DNA from: Biscogniauxia marginata
Lineage: Eukaryota; Ascomycota; Sordariomycetes; Xylariales; Xylariaceae
Direction: 5' to 3'
Assembly (NCBI GenBank): GCA_022695795.1
Contig: MU404111.1
Location: forward strand, 124,001-188,000
DNA length: 64,000 nt
The first letter of the stretch is position 1. Every line of letters begins with the position of its first letter. The notes below the pieces were generated by a model. That model saw only the letters and a program-made list of their open reading frames with translations, had not been told where the DNA came from and did no database searches. The translations under genes and the position numbers were made by a program. Positions 12,507 through 26,302 of this stretch are shown here, one piece after another.

Positions 12507-14778
12507 CTACTGTCCATCGTCGTCCGTACGAGGGGGATCGGTATCAAGCGCGTTGGTCCACTTCCTCAAGAGATCGTCGACTTGCAACGGGCTCGTCTCC
12601 TGCTCCGCTTCAAAGTCGATTATATCGGACCCCTCCCCGTCTTCGCCGCCCTCGCTCCCGGCCTCGGACTCGCTGCCATCTCTGCTTGGATAACAACAGA
12701 TTATGTGGCCTATCATTTTAGATTGCAGACTGCCGGATGACGATGATGACAAGTCTGAAGTATAGAATTCGGACAATGAGGGCGTTTCGTGTTTTCTGAC
12801 GGCTGTTGCACGATGCGGGGATGGTGTACGGCGACGTCGGCGAAGGTCCATTCTTGAGATTGGTTTCGGAAAACCTGGATATCGCACTAAACCAGCTTCG
12901 AGAACACCGGATCTCAAGTTTCCCATGGGAGTCGTCCGAATGAGTATCAAAACCGTCAGCCCCGGCTCGACGGTGCTGTTCCAGACCGTCGGTAGGATTA
13001 CGTGGTTTTCGAGGGTTATCAGGTCGTATTCTCCCCGACGGACACGTATGCCGACCTCTTCATTGTCACCGAGAGCACGCTGTATCAAGTCCTCCATATT
13101 CTAGAGGAATTGGTGTATATTAGCGTGCTGGTCCCAGAAGGAATTCTTTTTGAGGCTCAAGACTCTTACCTCCCACGTCCGACAAAGTTCAAAGGCGAAA
13201 CTGAATACGCGACCCGCGAACCGAAGATAGACAGGTGCAACGGGCTCCCCTACGGAGAAAAATACGACCAAGGCCGGGTCCCCAGGCCTGAACGTACCCC
13301 GCGGGCTTATTGCAATGCACGTCTTCGAGCGAGAGCCCGAACGGTTCGCTTCTAGTGTTGCCCTTTCTATAGCCAGTCTTTGGTTGGGGCTTAGTGATAG
13401 GTACTCGTCTCCTGCACTTGTCCTTCTACCCTTCGTCACGCGATTCAGCATGTTCTTCAGCTGTTGCTGGCCAAAAAGAAGTCTCCGGGGAGTACTCGAA
13501 ACATCGTCAATTATATACACCTCGAGCTCTCCACTCTCCCCATCGTGAGTGAGCTTCCGCCACCCTAAGGAGAGGCGAGGTATCCATGAGAGGCTACTAG
13601 GGAAAAGTGACGATACAATGGACCTATTCTTAGTCTCGGTGTGGTTTATTGCCAGTCCTTGCGATTTGACGGGCGCAGGATCGGTTTCTGAAGGCTTCGG
13701 CTGGGCTGAGGGTTCAGATTTGACATCTGAAGACCGAATATTGGGGTGAGGTTGAGCCCCTGACATGGCTGGGAGGGCAGAAGCAGCATGACTGGGTTGC
13801 TGATCTCGCTGAACACTCTTAAGAGACTCCGAGCTGGGCTGCAACGTGTTTTTGTTCTCTGCAACGAGTGACTGAAGCGGGGCGGTATTGTTCGATGATC
13901 TCAAGTGGCTACGACTTGGCTATTAGTCACGGTCTATAGAAGCAGACGGGTTGTCTCACATTGGACGGTCTTCAGGCACTAGATACCATGGGCGCGAGTT
14001 CATTGGACCCGGGCCTGGATTTCGAGGGTGAGCTTCGTTTGTTTCATCAACAAGGTCACCACTAGGAGCAGACTTCTCCTTCGCCTCGAATTTCCCCTGC
14101 TGCGCTCGTTTCCTGCTTAAAGCTATTTCCCTAATATAGGAAGTCCGTCGCTGTATGATAGCATCCACAGTAACCCCTAGAGTAGGTTGCCGTTCTGATG
14201 CGCTCCTAACCATGGCCGCGTCACGAGAAATTAGTAGATGTAGTTAGTAGGGGGTGGTTAACAAACATCATCTTTTCTTTAGCCAGCTCCATGACCCGTA
14301 ACTGTAATAGTAGACTGATCCTGAGAAGCACAAGCTCTTCTCGGTGCTTCTTGATCCGCGATTCCTTGAATGGCATTTTGAGCTTTTGACCTAGCTTCAG
14401 AGCTTTCATACTGCCCAGGTCTAGCGCGTCAAGAGACACATTATCATTGCCGTCCCTGGCTACACCGAAAACTCCAGCAATGATATCGAGAAGACGAATA
14501 TAGACCTTCTCGCATTGTGATGCTAGCAAGATTACCTGCTTTCGGCCTTCCTCGGTTGCTATAGTTTTCTCGTTTATCCGAGAAGCGGTCTCGTCTTCTT
14601 CAATGAAGTCTTTCAGCTGTTTCAGCACTCCCGCGGTCGTACTGACATCGAACGCAACAAGTCCCAAGCTCTCATCCGCGTCAGCTACCGCATCAATATA
14701 GTTCTGCAGAGTTGAAGCAAATTTAAGACCAAATGCAGCAATACCAACGATGGAACCAGCCGCTCCTAAGGCTTCCAT
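12507..14778 (-). CDS. STAND-type N-terminal domain (PigL_N-like) plus ubiquitin-like domain protein
   Basis: Four exons, 14778-14267, 14205-13960, 13908-13170 and 13100-12507, join in frame to 696 residues. I chose ATG 14778 because the family domain begins EALGAAGSIVGIAAFG; an in-frame upstream ATG would add an unrelated leader. Residues 1-170 resemble the fungal N-terminal domain of STAND/PigL proteins: a helical bundle with a hydrophobic start. A Ser/Pro-rich linker follows. Residues about 468-560 resemble the fungal ubiquitin-like ULD_2 domain: VYLRFAGRVFSFAFELC, then MEDLIQRAL, then GEYDLI and ILPTVWN. Intron 13101-13169 cuts this domain. The C-terminus is acidic (Glu/Asp/Gly/Ser). There is no P-loop, so it is not itself a STAND NTPase. 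Function is unknown; an adaptor-like role is inference. Introns are short (51-69 nt), with CTAAC-like branch sites. Confidence 0.85.
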
Positions 14779-14916
14779 TGCGCTTTGCAGACGATTAAGT
14801 GCCCATGAATTAGTTTGTTGTGATGGGGAGAGAAGGAAATAATTCCTTGAGGGATCCCAAACGTGAAAATCTGGGGAACATAACAAGTGTATTGCGGCTG
14901 AAGTCAGCCTACAGAG

Positions 14917-15213
14917 TCAGCCTGTCAATACCGGCGTTCCAACGTTATCAGACGATATAACAACTAGCGAGCCAATGAGATTAGGAGGATGACAATACAG
15001 GGTTGAATTGGCACTGCAAAGCCACGATGAAACGAATCGACATCGCCAGCTATGCAGGCAGCTGTAGATATGCGCGCAGCTACCGAAAATGTTGTAACAA
15101 CCTAGACCTGTTGTCAGAAGCCTCCGACAGTGACCGCTTCTATAGGCTGGGCTTGAAGCGGAGAAGATAGCTGTAGATATAACAGCGACTAAAACCAACA
15201 AGGCTTGTTGCAT
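14917..15213 (-). CDS. Possible small secreted cysteine-rich protein
   Basis: An ATG-initiated frame of 98 codons begins MQQALLVLVAVISTAIFSAS, which fits a signal peptide with cleavage near residue 20. The remainder has seven cysteines and no domain I recognise. It lies just upstream of the STAND/ubiquitin-like gene on the same strand, within that gene's promoter space, so it may instead be chance. An undetected intron is possible. Confidence 0.28.
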   Translation of the reverse strand: MQQALLVLVAVISTAIFSASSPAYRSGHCRRLLTTGLGCYNIFGSCAHIYSCLHSWRCRFVSSWLCSANSTLYCHPPNLIGSLVVISSDNVGTPVLTG

Positions 15214-16528
15214 GTAAAACGACCACTTTTGGGGGTATCTTCAGTTTTACCTCTTTGCATACCAACCATCTTGTTACCAGATCCCAACCTGAAGTTCACA
15301 TCGTGATACTTGTATTGGCTGGGCAAATCTATATCGCTTCCGGAAGTTTATGTCTTAGTGGCATTGCGTAGAAACGGAATGAATCAACGACTAATGGACC
15401 AAGTTGTTGCTCCTATAGATTGAAGGGAGGGAAATTGTACCTTCTTATAGTTGGTCGTCAAAAAAGGGGGGTGGGGAGGATCGCAGTTTAATTGTGTAAG
15501 AGAGAGAAAGCAAAAAGCAATTCAGACCCAAGTTGCAGTTGTCGCTATCGTGTTTTAGTTGTCCGCCACTTTCGTCTTAACCCCCGACCCCGTTTCCTAT
15601 TCCAAGTATTGTATCTAGCCTATGGTAACGCTTCTATGTAGGTAGTCGTGACATACACGTTCCTTTTAGCACACATAGAAGATGGTAAGTAACCTCGACT
15701 GTTACGTGAATTTTATTTTTTTTCAGTATCGTTAACTATGCTAAATCGTTACCCGTACAGGTTCTCACATCTCATCCCATCCCACCCCCATTTCATCCTA
15801 TCTCTCGAATTCTCTCCTTCATGTTCTTCCACCATTCGTTAGTATCTCGTATCCTGCATAATCCACACCCACTTTCTACTAAGCCAAACCATTTCTCTCA
15901 TAACACACATGTATATAGATATATATAGATAGATAGATGTAAGTCCCGTATCGACCAATCCATTTAAATTGCGTTCCTTCCCTCTCGGAGTTGGAAAAAA
16001 AATTGCACGAATCCTATCCCAACTGTGCCGATAGCCTAACTGCCGGATAAAAAGAAAACAGATGATAGTTAAATCGTACACAAGAAAGATATCTTTTCCC
16101 TGAACACCACCTAGATTTACCTCAAGACGCCTGGTTGATCCTCTGAATACAAAGAGTCCTCTCGAAAAGAAAAGAAAAAAAGAAGACACGATAAATGGCA
16201 TATGGAAAGAAGGTCCCAAGCTCTGTTCGTTTCGTGACATTTGGTACTGGAATATATCCAGTCCGGTTTCCCTGGATCCTTGTCGTGGTTATAACTTTTC
16301 CACCTTTTCAAAAATATGCAATGATCTGCTTGCAAGTTGTAGGCCAAGATGCTAAATATGCTTTCGCTGAATTCGGGATTCAAAATCAAAATAAAATAAA
16401 AATAGCAAGAGATCAACAGATATGAGGTCTCTTTGAGATAGCAGGCTTCGAATGTCTCCTGCTGGCCTCGGGAGGGAATGAGGCGAATGTATAGATTAAC
16501 GCGGAAGACACCATGTGACCCGATGTCA
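15214..16528. other. Intergenic, 1.3 kb
   Basis: Contains the 3' flank of the Zn2Cys6 gene. It is pyrimidine-rich between 15740 and 15840, with short TA-rich runs near 15910-15940. Frames on both strands are low-complexity and unsupported. Confidence 0.55.
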
Positions 16529-18773
16529 CTACCTGAGCCCACTAAAATCCATCTCTGGTTGCATCTGACCTAGACCCAGGGAGTTCATAGAGACATTTTC
16601 CGAGTTAGCTCGTTGTAACGCGTGGAAATCTCCAACCGTCCTCGGGATTTGGGTGGACTGGGATTGGTGTTGATGCATAGCGAAGCTGTTCGCCCGTTGA
16701 GGTGGATGCTGATGTAGCATATTGTTCATCATTCCCTGATTCATGTGATTGTAAGATTGATTTTGTGATATATTCTGCTGTTGGCCCATGTTGACAATGT
16801 TGGGAGGCTGGCCCAGCCCGTGGGCAAGGTTATTATGCATCTCTGTCGACATCTGATTGTTCCTGCTATGGTTCTGGCCCATGCCCTGAGATGCTAAGCT
16901 ATGTAGCTGATGCTGATGCTGAGGTTGCGGCTGCTGATGGTTGAGGGAGCCCTGCTGTCCAATAGAGGATTGTTGAGTCTGTCCCACAGCCACAGGGCTC
17001 ATAACCATGTCAGGAATATTGTTAAAATCCCCCCCATGGGGATACTCGCCGACTGGAGACATTATAGAGGGCGAGCTAACCATCGGGAAGGGTGATTTTA
17101 GGTCGGCCGTCGAACCACCATTCGAGCTCGCGGTGTCTGCAGATGGTATATCTTGGAGGTGAGGAACCCCACTGGACGTGTACGGCTCTGTCTTGAAGTC
17201 GGTAATCATCGGTGGTTGGGCCATGCCAGCGTTGCCAAATCCATCGAAGATATCAATATTCTGCATGCAGGCATTTTCTGGAGCGCGTTGTAGCATGGGG
17301 TTAGCTAGGCGAGGGATCAAGTCGTGAATCTTATTCAGCAGGAGCGGAAGGAAATGATGGTGCCCAGTCCGAATAATCGACAAAAGCTGCAGAAGCGGGC
17401 TAAGCTGCTCCCGAGGGCCTAGGCTAAACGGATCTCCAGATGAAGGCTGCATGGGGAGAACCTCGATCAGAGCACATGATATATCTAGCAACTTGGCGAC
17501 CAGCGGCACCCCAAGAAGCTCCGTGCTTTGGGTCTGGAATTGGGATGTCATAGACATCAAGTCGCGCGAGTCTACCTGATAATGGAGTTGGTCTTGGCCG
17601 GGCTGCGAGATGCAGCCGTTCTGCATGCTTAACTGCCAGTGGATCATTTTGAGCCACTGTTGCACCGTCCGCGGATCGGCCTCTTGGCCATTCATATATG
17701 CCGGTATCATTTCTGATAATTGTTTCTGCAAAACACCCAGGTATGATGAAGAACACTCGCTGCGGGTCTTGTTCCACAGGGTAATGAACGTATCGTCGAA
17801 TGGCCTGAACAGGTTTACTAGCAAAAGGTAGCCATTCAATTGATGAGCCAGGGGATCGGTAGGGTCGTCCGACATGCTCGGTAAGTTAATTGACGCCTGT
17901 AGGGTCAAAGGCCGGTTGCGCTGTAAAGCGTACGCCCTACCAAAAGGTTAGGTCTTAGCTTCACAACGGGAGGAATAATCTGGGGTTACAATACCTTTCC
18001 GTTACAAATAGTAGCCAATAAAGACGGCGTCGTCGGGATGCCTCTACGTTGTCATACTGTAGGTATGACTCTTCCTTGGTCATTCCAAACATGTGTGCTA
18101 AAGTCGTGGCCTCGCGGAGATAGAACCAGGCTTTATCGTGCATCTCTAAGGCGTAATATGAGCAGAAGAGGAAATAGCTGGTGCAGAGACTGTTCAAACT
18201 CGGCGAGTCAAGGTAATCAAAGCCCTTCCGTACTCGGATCGTCTCCTCCATCAATAGAGTTCCCGAAACAATGTGAGCTCCCGGCATATGCTCCAGGAGC
18301 GGGTCACCACCCGGCAGGCCCATGCCAGGCTGGAACATCATGTAAGCGCATAGCGAAGTCAGCAGGCAGTATGTGTCGAGATTCTGATCCATGAACATGA
18401 CCTGCTGCTCGAGCCGTTGCCGGTGGAGCACGGGCATTATGGGGTACATGTTGGCGAAGAAAAAATCGATGGATTCTTTTACCATGTCGCTGGCGAGGAG
18501 GCCCGGGGTCGGCAACAGCGTCGGGCTGCAGGGAGGACTGCTGATTCCATTCAGGCGGCTCTGGACTTTGGCGGAAAGACTAGTCTGTCGCTGCGTCTCG
18601 CGTAGCTCGCTAATGACCTTGGCCCTCGACCCCTTGGGGCCCTTCTTCTGCGGGATGGCATTGTAGGTGCAAGTCAATTGAGCAGAGGAACAATTGCGGC
18701 ACGGGTTGATGCCATCGCACTTGACCTTGCGACGATGGCAGGCGTCGCAGGCCCTCTTGACGGCGGTAGACAT
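16529..18773 (-). CDS. Zn(II)2Cys6 fungal transcription factor
   Basis: Two exons, 18773-17995 and 17936-16529, join to 728 residues. The N-terminus carries the binuclear zinc cluster with Cys9, Cys12, Cys19, Cys25, Cys28 and Cys35 (ACDACHRRKVKCDG, NPCRNC), followed by a basic linker (PQKKGPKGSRAKV). A fungal-specific regulatory domain follows, including YFLFCSYYALEMHDKAWFYL and RRRRLYWLLFVTER. The intron falls inside the ERAYALQRNRPL signature; donor GTATTG and acceptor GGTAG keep the frame. The last 200 residues are rich in Gln, Asn, Met and His, as in activation domains. The start at 18773 is chosen over an in-frame ATG at 18863 because the family begins a few residues before the zinc cluster. 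It should act in the nucleus; targets are unknown. The sugar-regulator-like spelling of the middle domain hints at carbon control, but I would not assign a name. Confidence 0.93.
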
Positions 18774-21700
18774 AGTCGCAAGCGTATCCCTTCTTCGATC
18801 GGGCCAGCCAATGCTCGGGTTCGACGTAACGTGGCAGTGCGAAAGGGCGAGGACTTGGTACACCTTTTAGACTATTGCACGACGGCAGGATGGGATTCTC
18901 CCGGTGGGATTCTTCTGGTGGGCTTCTGCTGGTGGAGTGGACAATCCGGCAAGCGATCGATATGCGGAGGTGGCTGGCGCTGCAGCAATGGGACAAGCGT
19001 TCTTAATCGGCCCGTGGTTGTGAGAAAGGCGGAGGAGATACGTTCATTGGGAAACGCGGGGAGTCGAGGTCCGGGGCACTGGTCAACCGGGGGGGTTCGG
19101 CGTAACTGTGGTCACATAAAAGCTGTCGAGGGAGGAAATCAACAGGAGGACGCTATAACAAATTCGACTGCGCGAAGGGTATCTCGACGATCGCTGAAGC
19201 AATCACGAGGAGACAAAGGCTAACGATCAAAAATTGGGAAGGGTGGGAAGAGAGAAGATGATGGATCGGGAGAGGGTGGAAGGGATTGGGATGAAGAACG
19301 GCGAGAGGGTGGCACAGAACAGTGGCCAGGGGGGGGTTAGAAAAGATGGGGAGGGGGGCGGACTTGACTTGAAGAGACTTAGGCTTGGCTGGGCTAGCGC
19401 AGCGGTAAGTAGGTACAGTCCATACCTAACCTATAACTGTTGTAGCGGGCGTACCGAAGGTACTGAAGAGCGGGAGGTAGGTGATTTGGGCAAAAATGAG
19501 ACTTATGCGACTTCCGAGGCACAAAAGCGACATCTACCTAAATTAGATCGCAGGCCGCAAGTAATTATCGCGCAATGGATGCAAAACAAGCAAACCCGCT
19601 TATCCGACAATGGTTAGTTGCAGGGTACATACAGCCCCCGGGCAAATGGCTAGTCCAGGCTGGGGCAAGAGTGGATGAAGCTATGAATAATGAGAACTCA
19701 CCTGACTGGGAGGAGCCCCAAACGACTAACAGAGAAAACCTCGTTTCTTAGCAACCGCCAACTCGACTATTGCCTATGTGAGGCATGTACCGCCCATACG
19801 CTACGGGACGAGACTAGCGATGAGATCTACGTATTTAGTAATAATATGAAACAAAAGAGGATTATATGGCTAATAGCAAATTATAGATATGATAGGTATG
19901 CATTGTCTAGTACGCCGCGCACTACCTACAAGGCTTTTAATACATATACACAAACAGCTTGTAATAACGAATCATCATAACGACCATGTTGATAATAGCA
20001 ATACTAACAGAGAGCAAATGTTGAACAAGTGGTCATCATAGTCTTAACCATGGAGTGTTGCGCTGCTGTCTAAGGACGAACAGGAAAATCCATACTAACA
20101 TGCAAATCAATAAAGCGATAATGTATCATTAAAAAGTCAATGTGTCTAGCGTGTGTACCTAGGTACCTTGTATGAATATGTGCAAGTATATTGGTATACT
20201 CGGGCCTCTAAAAAAAAAAAAGAGGATGAAGAATTGAATTTATGGTAGGGATTACATGTACGTACGTACATGCTGACAATAAATATAGGTATGTATGAAA
20301 GATCATACGCACGTTGCCTACCTATACTATTGATAACCGCAGAAGCGGCCCCCATTATAGTTAGTAGTAGACGTACAAGGGGGGGGGGAGGCGTTCGGAG
20401 GGCTACCTAGCTCACACCCAGACCAATTACACCCGCAACGCCAGTTCACCGTCACCTACCTTGTACGCGGTACCTGTATACTTCTTCCTACCTAGTATTT
20501 ACAAACGTACCCAACCTTTTAACTACGAGTGTCGCCCGCCAAAGTTGTGAATGGAGGCGTCCGACTTGCATAACTATGGGCTGAATAGCTGACACGGGAT
20601 TGGTCGCCATTCTATATCAGCTTTCTTAAATCACGGGATGGTGGTGTGGTCTACAGGTAGGCTTAGGTTACGTGTCAGCGTACACATAGGTGGTTAAGAG
20701 GCATTGCATTTGTCCTGTCTAGTGGTGGTATTGTGGCGTGGACGAAGATAGAAGATGCCTGAGGAGATACGCGAGACGTACGTACCCTCAAAACGTAACC
20801 TGAGAAGTGCCTACAACTTACCTGTATATAGCGAGTTTTGAGTTGTTATTAGCCCAGACCAGGTAGACTCGATAGACACTCATTTCATCACAGCGAATAG
20901 TGGATAATTGAATACATTGGCGATAGCAATACAGATCGAACACTTCAAGTGCCGAGGCAGTCCTACAGCACGTATGTAATTAGGGGATATGTGTAAATTA
21001 AAAGAAGATGCTCGATATGTGTGCGATGGAATATGGGGCTGGACAATGGCTTGCGTCGGTGTCTCGCTCATCTGCGACAAGATCGAGAACAGCCAGTCTC
21101 AATAACAGACTTGGCCTCCCCCTTGAAAAGTTGACACAGCAACTGGGGAGGTTTTCAGCCGATGGCGAGCGCGGCTGGCTGAGTGCTCCCAGGTAGGAGT
21201 TCCTCATCGTCTCATCGCAATATGAGGTAGATGGTAGCTGATAGACGGACATCACTTGTATGTAACCCTCTCTCGCCTTGGTATACGAGCGGTAATGAGC
21301 ATTGTCGGAGTTAGTAAGCACTGCGCTGAATAGGTAGTAAAATAGAAGTGATCTGTAGGATCAATAAGCATGGGAATAACAAAAGACTGGAGAAATGCCT
21401 GTTAATTTTCGGGAGGATTGCCAAATAGGTCGACCTGGTCGCACGCTAGTACATTGTATAATAGGAACTACCTGGCATGTCCCTGTAGTCACTGGAATGG
21501 GAATAGGTACAATATCAATACCCGATCGGAGTTGTCACACATCAGATATAAAGATGATAAATGAATAATAATCAAAAAGAATGTTCAGTAATTGTTCCAT
21601 GCATGTCAATCACCTGTGATGGTTGGTTGGACGGTTGGACGATTGGTTGGTTAGCTGGCTGGGTAGAGTACCTACATACATACGCCACTGCGTGAAGGTA

Positions 21701-22513
21701 TAGGCAGAACGGAGATTTGCGAGTTGTTGCAGATAATGTACCTATTGCATGCACCTAACAGGTGTGTTGGTGGCAGGGTGGGAACCAAAAATAGGCTTCT
21801 GGGTACCTCTGTATGCAAGAACCAGGGTTTCTGCTCATCCTGCACGTTATGTAGACAGGACGGCAGCGGATTGGACGGAGGAGGAAAAATGATCGCCCTC
21901 CCGATTCAACGTTACATGGGACTTGAACGGGCCAAACACCAAGGAAATGGCAGGTTAAATTCTTGACAATTCTCTGGGGGTCTTCCATTGTCCCGGAGCC
22001 ATTCCCCAATAGGCTAAGCGTCATACACCACTCTTAGCCATCACCACCGCACCGCCCGTCTCGAGGCCAAAGTCGAAAGCCACACCTTGCTTTTCTCACC
22101 TCTCATAGGTTCAGTTCATTCTCCCAGTCTCTTCGAGTCGCTGCAAAGCAACTAGGAATTTCTAGTTTACTTATGTGAATTCTTAGTGCCTTGTTCCTGA
22201 CAATCGCTGGTCACTCGTCATGGGAAATTCAGACAGGCTAAGTTGAATCCTCAATGTGACCCTCCTGCAATCTCCGTTGCCTGCGGCGTCATCTCTGGCA
22301 ATCCTCGCTATTAGTTGACACCGACAGCATGGGTGCAATTGAACTTTGATACAACTATTTTGTATCATTATTCGCAAAGGGAAACGCTAGCCAGGAGAGA
22401 GGGCAAAATTACAAAGTCTAAATCGCTGTCAAGAGAGATTCTGTGCCGTACTGATGCTAATGCATGTCATTGCATCGTCATATCGGCCTCCCCGTCTGAT
22501 CAACACCGTTAGC

Positions 22514-22580
22514 GTGTATGTGTATGTGTATGTGTATGTGTGTTGTCTCTGTATGTGTGTGTGTAAGTGTGCGTGTAAGT
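22514..22580. repeat. TGTATG / TG microsatellite
   Basis: Repeats of GTGTAT pass into imperfect TG repeats. They create a meaningless Met/Cys/Val-rich frame. Confidence 0.9.
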
Positions 22581-25500
22581 GTTATGAGTACACTACGTGG
22601 TGTCAGCGATAATCACCTAACCACAGCCTACTCCCTCTTGCTTGAGCCAGGCTCTGCTCAGTTCGACACGGCAAGCGTCTACTATAGTAGAGGTAACGAC
22701 ACATCAGGAGAATGGGGGCAATATCCTGGCGATTGTTACAATCACTTCGGCAGACAACCCGGCAGCAACTGATCTGCTCACTAAGCATCGTCCCTTCACT
22801 CCTTTTTTTTTGAACGGGATGATCGCAAGTAGTTCAAGTCTACAATTGTTACCTTTTTCTATCCCTCATTTTATGTTATCTGGTATATCACACTACCAGA
22901 ATCTCGGGATATTTGCGCAACTCGTTCTCGAGGAAATCATGCCGTCCTTCGAAGGACCAAACGGTTTCTTATGCACCGAGACCCTCGTTCGCTTTCGTTT
23001 AATGTCTCTGTCCCACGAACCGTCATTGATTGCGCTGCGCCCGGGCGAACGTCACACCAGCACCCGTACGTACCGTACGATATGAAATAAGGCAATTGTC
23101 AGGCTTCCGTGTCTGAGGCAGGCCGCGTTGGGGGAGAAGAAGAGAACATCGAATAAAACAAGGGTCTGCTTACGCTCGTAGCATAAGGGTCACAAGTCTG
23201 TGTAATCCTCCATCAGACCACAGCCATTCTCTCACCACCAGGGGAAGTCTGACGGGACTCTCAATCCGAACGTTTCGATCATCCTATTCATTGCAATTTT
23301 CACAAGCAGAAAGGAGAAGCAGAGAAGCAAACTACGCTAGCCGAGGCAGGAAGCCACCCCTGTGCGATATTGACAAATGTGCTCTGTGTTCGGTCAACAT
23401 GCCGAAATCCGACTGCCTTTCCGTACGGACACCAGACGGAACAGGAATAACTTCATTTTACGCAATGCGCAAATACACGCATATAGAACCGCCGAGACGG
23501 GATACCCTGCCGAGGTTTTGTTCGCCGTTTGATTTGGTCTTACTAGCTAATGAGCATTACAGAGGAAGAGGAAGAGCTTCTACCACAGTACTCCGTATAT
23601 CACAACAATTCAAATCGCGCCGATAAGTCGACTGTCGAATTGTGGAGAGCCAAACAGGTCACAGTCGAAAACTTTCCGACCCCAGCTTTTCTCGAATGTC
23701 ATTCTAATGGGGAACGAAAGTCTGGGGGATCTCCTAGGGTCCTTGACATTTCCCCCCGCAATTAGATCTTGCCATAAGCGTTCTCGCTAACGCCTCACGA
23801 TGCGCTCGTTCACATCGCCAACTTGCATCGGCCCGAAAGGCTCCAGCTTTTTTTTTCTTCCTATTACTACTTTCCCCAGTTTCATCATCTGTCAGCCGGG
23901 CAGATAGTAAACCTGCGTCTTGTCGTCCCTTCGCCTATCATTTCAAATTTCCTGCTCCGCATTGACCGGGTTTCCAATGGCAGATGGGGAACATGGTCTT
24001 TTGACACGGCCAGCGACAGACGAGTACCAGCTCTCTGGGATTTTGACTGCGGGCGTATTCATACGGTCAATTACATACGTACCCCACGTATGTATATAGC
24101 AAGGACAGTGTAAGAGGATGGCGATAAATGCATAAGACGATGGGATACTATACGTTTCAATCATGCCATTTTGGGATAGTTCCCCGGAGCAGACGAGCAC
24201 CTGAAGAAACTCTAGGAGTCCCCTATAGTAGGTGCCAAGAGCGATGTATCCCAATGCATGGTTCCTGTCTTGATACATACCTATTCAACTCATTTGATAC
24301 CCAGGTCCGACCCGCCTATGCTTTCGGTATTCTTGGTGCCACGCCTACGAGGCCATATCTTCCTAGTCATCGACCACAGGGTTAAATCGATGATAGAGGA
24401 CGCCTTAAGAACTCACAGCAGGGTTGAAAGACTACCCAGGCTAGATGGCCACCTGCCTACATACATCAATACGGCGTGCCGTAACATCGACAGCGGCATC
24501 ACTACGTGTAAGCGGCAAAATATCGGTGCTCTCGGGAGTCTTCTCACTTATACACCTGCCAACCTATATACTTACATGCCTATCTACTTAATCGACGATG
24601 CGAAGACGGATGCAACCCCTTTTCTTCTCCGCGAAGGAACTAGAAGCAATAGATGCCCGTCTTCATGCGCGCTAATATCGTCAATACCATCATCCATGAT
24701 TGCGCAAATAACACTACAGCACGAACTGTTATCCGTATATGGATTTCTGTCTCATCTTTTCTCTCCACCTATAGTGGTGGTACCGGTTATTGACAAGGTG
24801 CATATGACGATCATATCAATGGCATTAAAAGAACGCCGTAACAACTCATCCACAGGACACAAAGCACAGCTTAGGACTAGACCCCATGTCTAGATGATAC
24901 TAGGTAGGTACTTAATTACCGCTATTACATACCTGCTACTGTGGACTAGTATTACGTAGTTAGTTACGCAGAATTATAGACAGGCAGTCCCTGGGCAGTC
25001 TGCAAGAGAAGTCTCGAACTATTGCTAGTTAATACGATACCTTTTCACATGTGAAAAGACGAAGAAAAGGGACCTCGAGGAAAAGTCGTAGATAGTATCA
25101 AAATATACTAGTTCAATAACTAGCTAAGCAACTATTTACTATATTTAAACTACATATACTACATGTAACAGGGTCTACTACAATTATCAACATAGGCAAT
25201 AGACATATCTATGCATTTATGTATATACGTAAACAGCAACTTTGGACGAGTTAGTTTCCAACTACGAGCGCTATGCATGCATGTGAGGCTAATCAAGCAG
25301 AGTGTGACCTGGGAAGCTAGCCCCACGGGGTACATCAGACTCCACCGCAGTCAGATGCCAGACGTGTGTATGTATGTATGTACGATTTGTCTGCACGTAC
25401 AGTCTGTCAGGGCCGAATACCTTACCTGCTTTCTGTATCCTAACGACCTATCGGAGATTCTCCATGCCGAGAACGAGTCCACTTAGGAGGTCCCCGTCGT

Positions 25501-26302
25501 GAGCAAACCGAGCCGAGCCTCAAACCCGGTCCCAATCCCTTCTACCTAGCTCAGCCAAGTCCCAAGGCGCTCTCCGCTCCCTCCTCCCACACTACTCCAC
25601 ATTCTTCTTTTTTTTCCATTTCGACGCACTTATACCTGGGGTAAGCTAGCTGGATTTCTGTCCCTTCTGGACACGGTAGATAGGTAGATATCTATCTAGC
25701 TGGGGGTTTTGCTCCTCGAAGCAACCAATCATGTGCCAGACTTGTTGCTTACACCACGTCGAATTAGACGGCGGTAAGTCAAGTGAGATAAGTCTAAGGA
25801 CATTTCACGTCGTATGCCGGGGCCGTTGGTATTATGAGCTGCTAACTACCTACGTCTCGTCCCAAAAGAATTTTTTTTTGGTTGGTAGATAAATTCTATA
25901 AGGGTTGAACGTCAAGGCTTGTCTGTGATGTGTATGCTACACAGAAAGACATTAGTATAATAGTGAACAAAAGTGCTCGGTGCTAAGTGAAGTATTACCT
26001 ACCACCTTGGAAGACACCTACCTAGGTGATCAGGGCTCTGGCACAATATTCAAGCTCGGAGCTCTATAGCGTTCATTCACGTATATACCACGTTCCTCTC
26101 TGGCAGGGAGGTCAGCCACAGCCTCACTCATTGGCATTGCAACCCCAACTCCGCCCTACAACTCCGACTTCCAACTTCAACTCTGCCAAATCTCGCCGCT
26201 GCTGCCCTGCCTTGCCTTGCCTCCCCTCCCCTCCCCTCCCCCGCAAAGTGACGTCTATATCGCGAGGGAGCTAGCTAACCTAGACTCGTTTCTCGGCGCC
26301 TG

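Noticed and set aside
13909..13959. A 40-nt version of this intron ending at TAATAG
   Set aside because: It breaks the reading frame; the acceptor CGTAG ending at 13909 keeps the frame and gives a normal 51-nt intron.
22642..23085. 147-codon frame
   Set aside because: No recognisable feature; isolated in a region without other coding signals.
24258..24893. 211-codon frame in the gene-poor region
   Set aside because: No domain, random-looking composition, no splice or start context.
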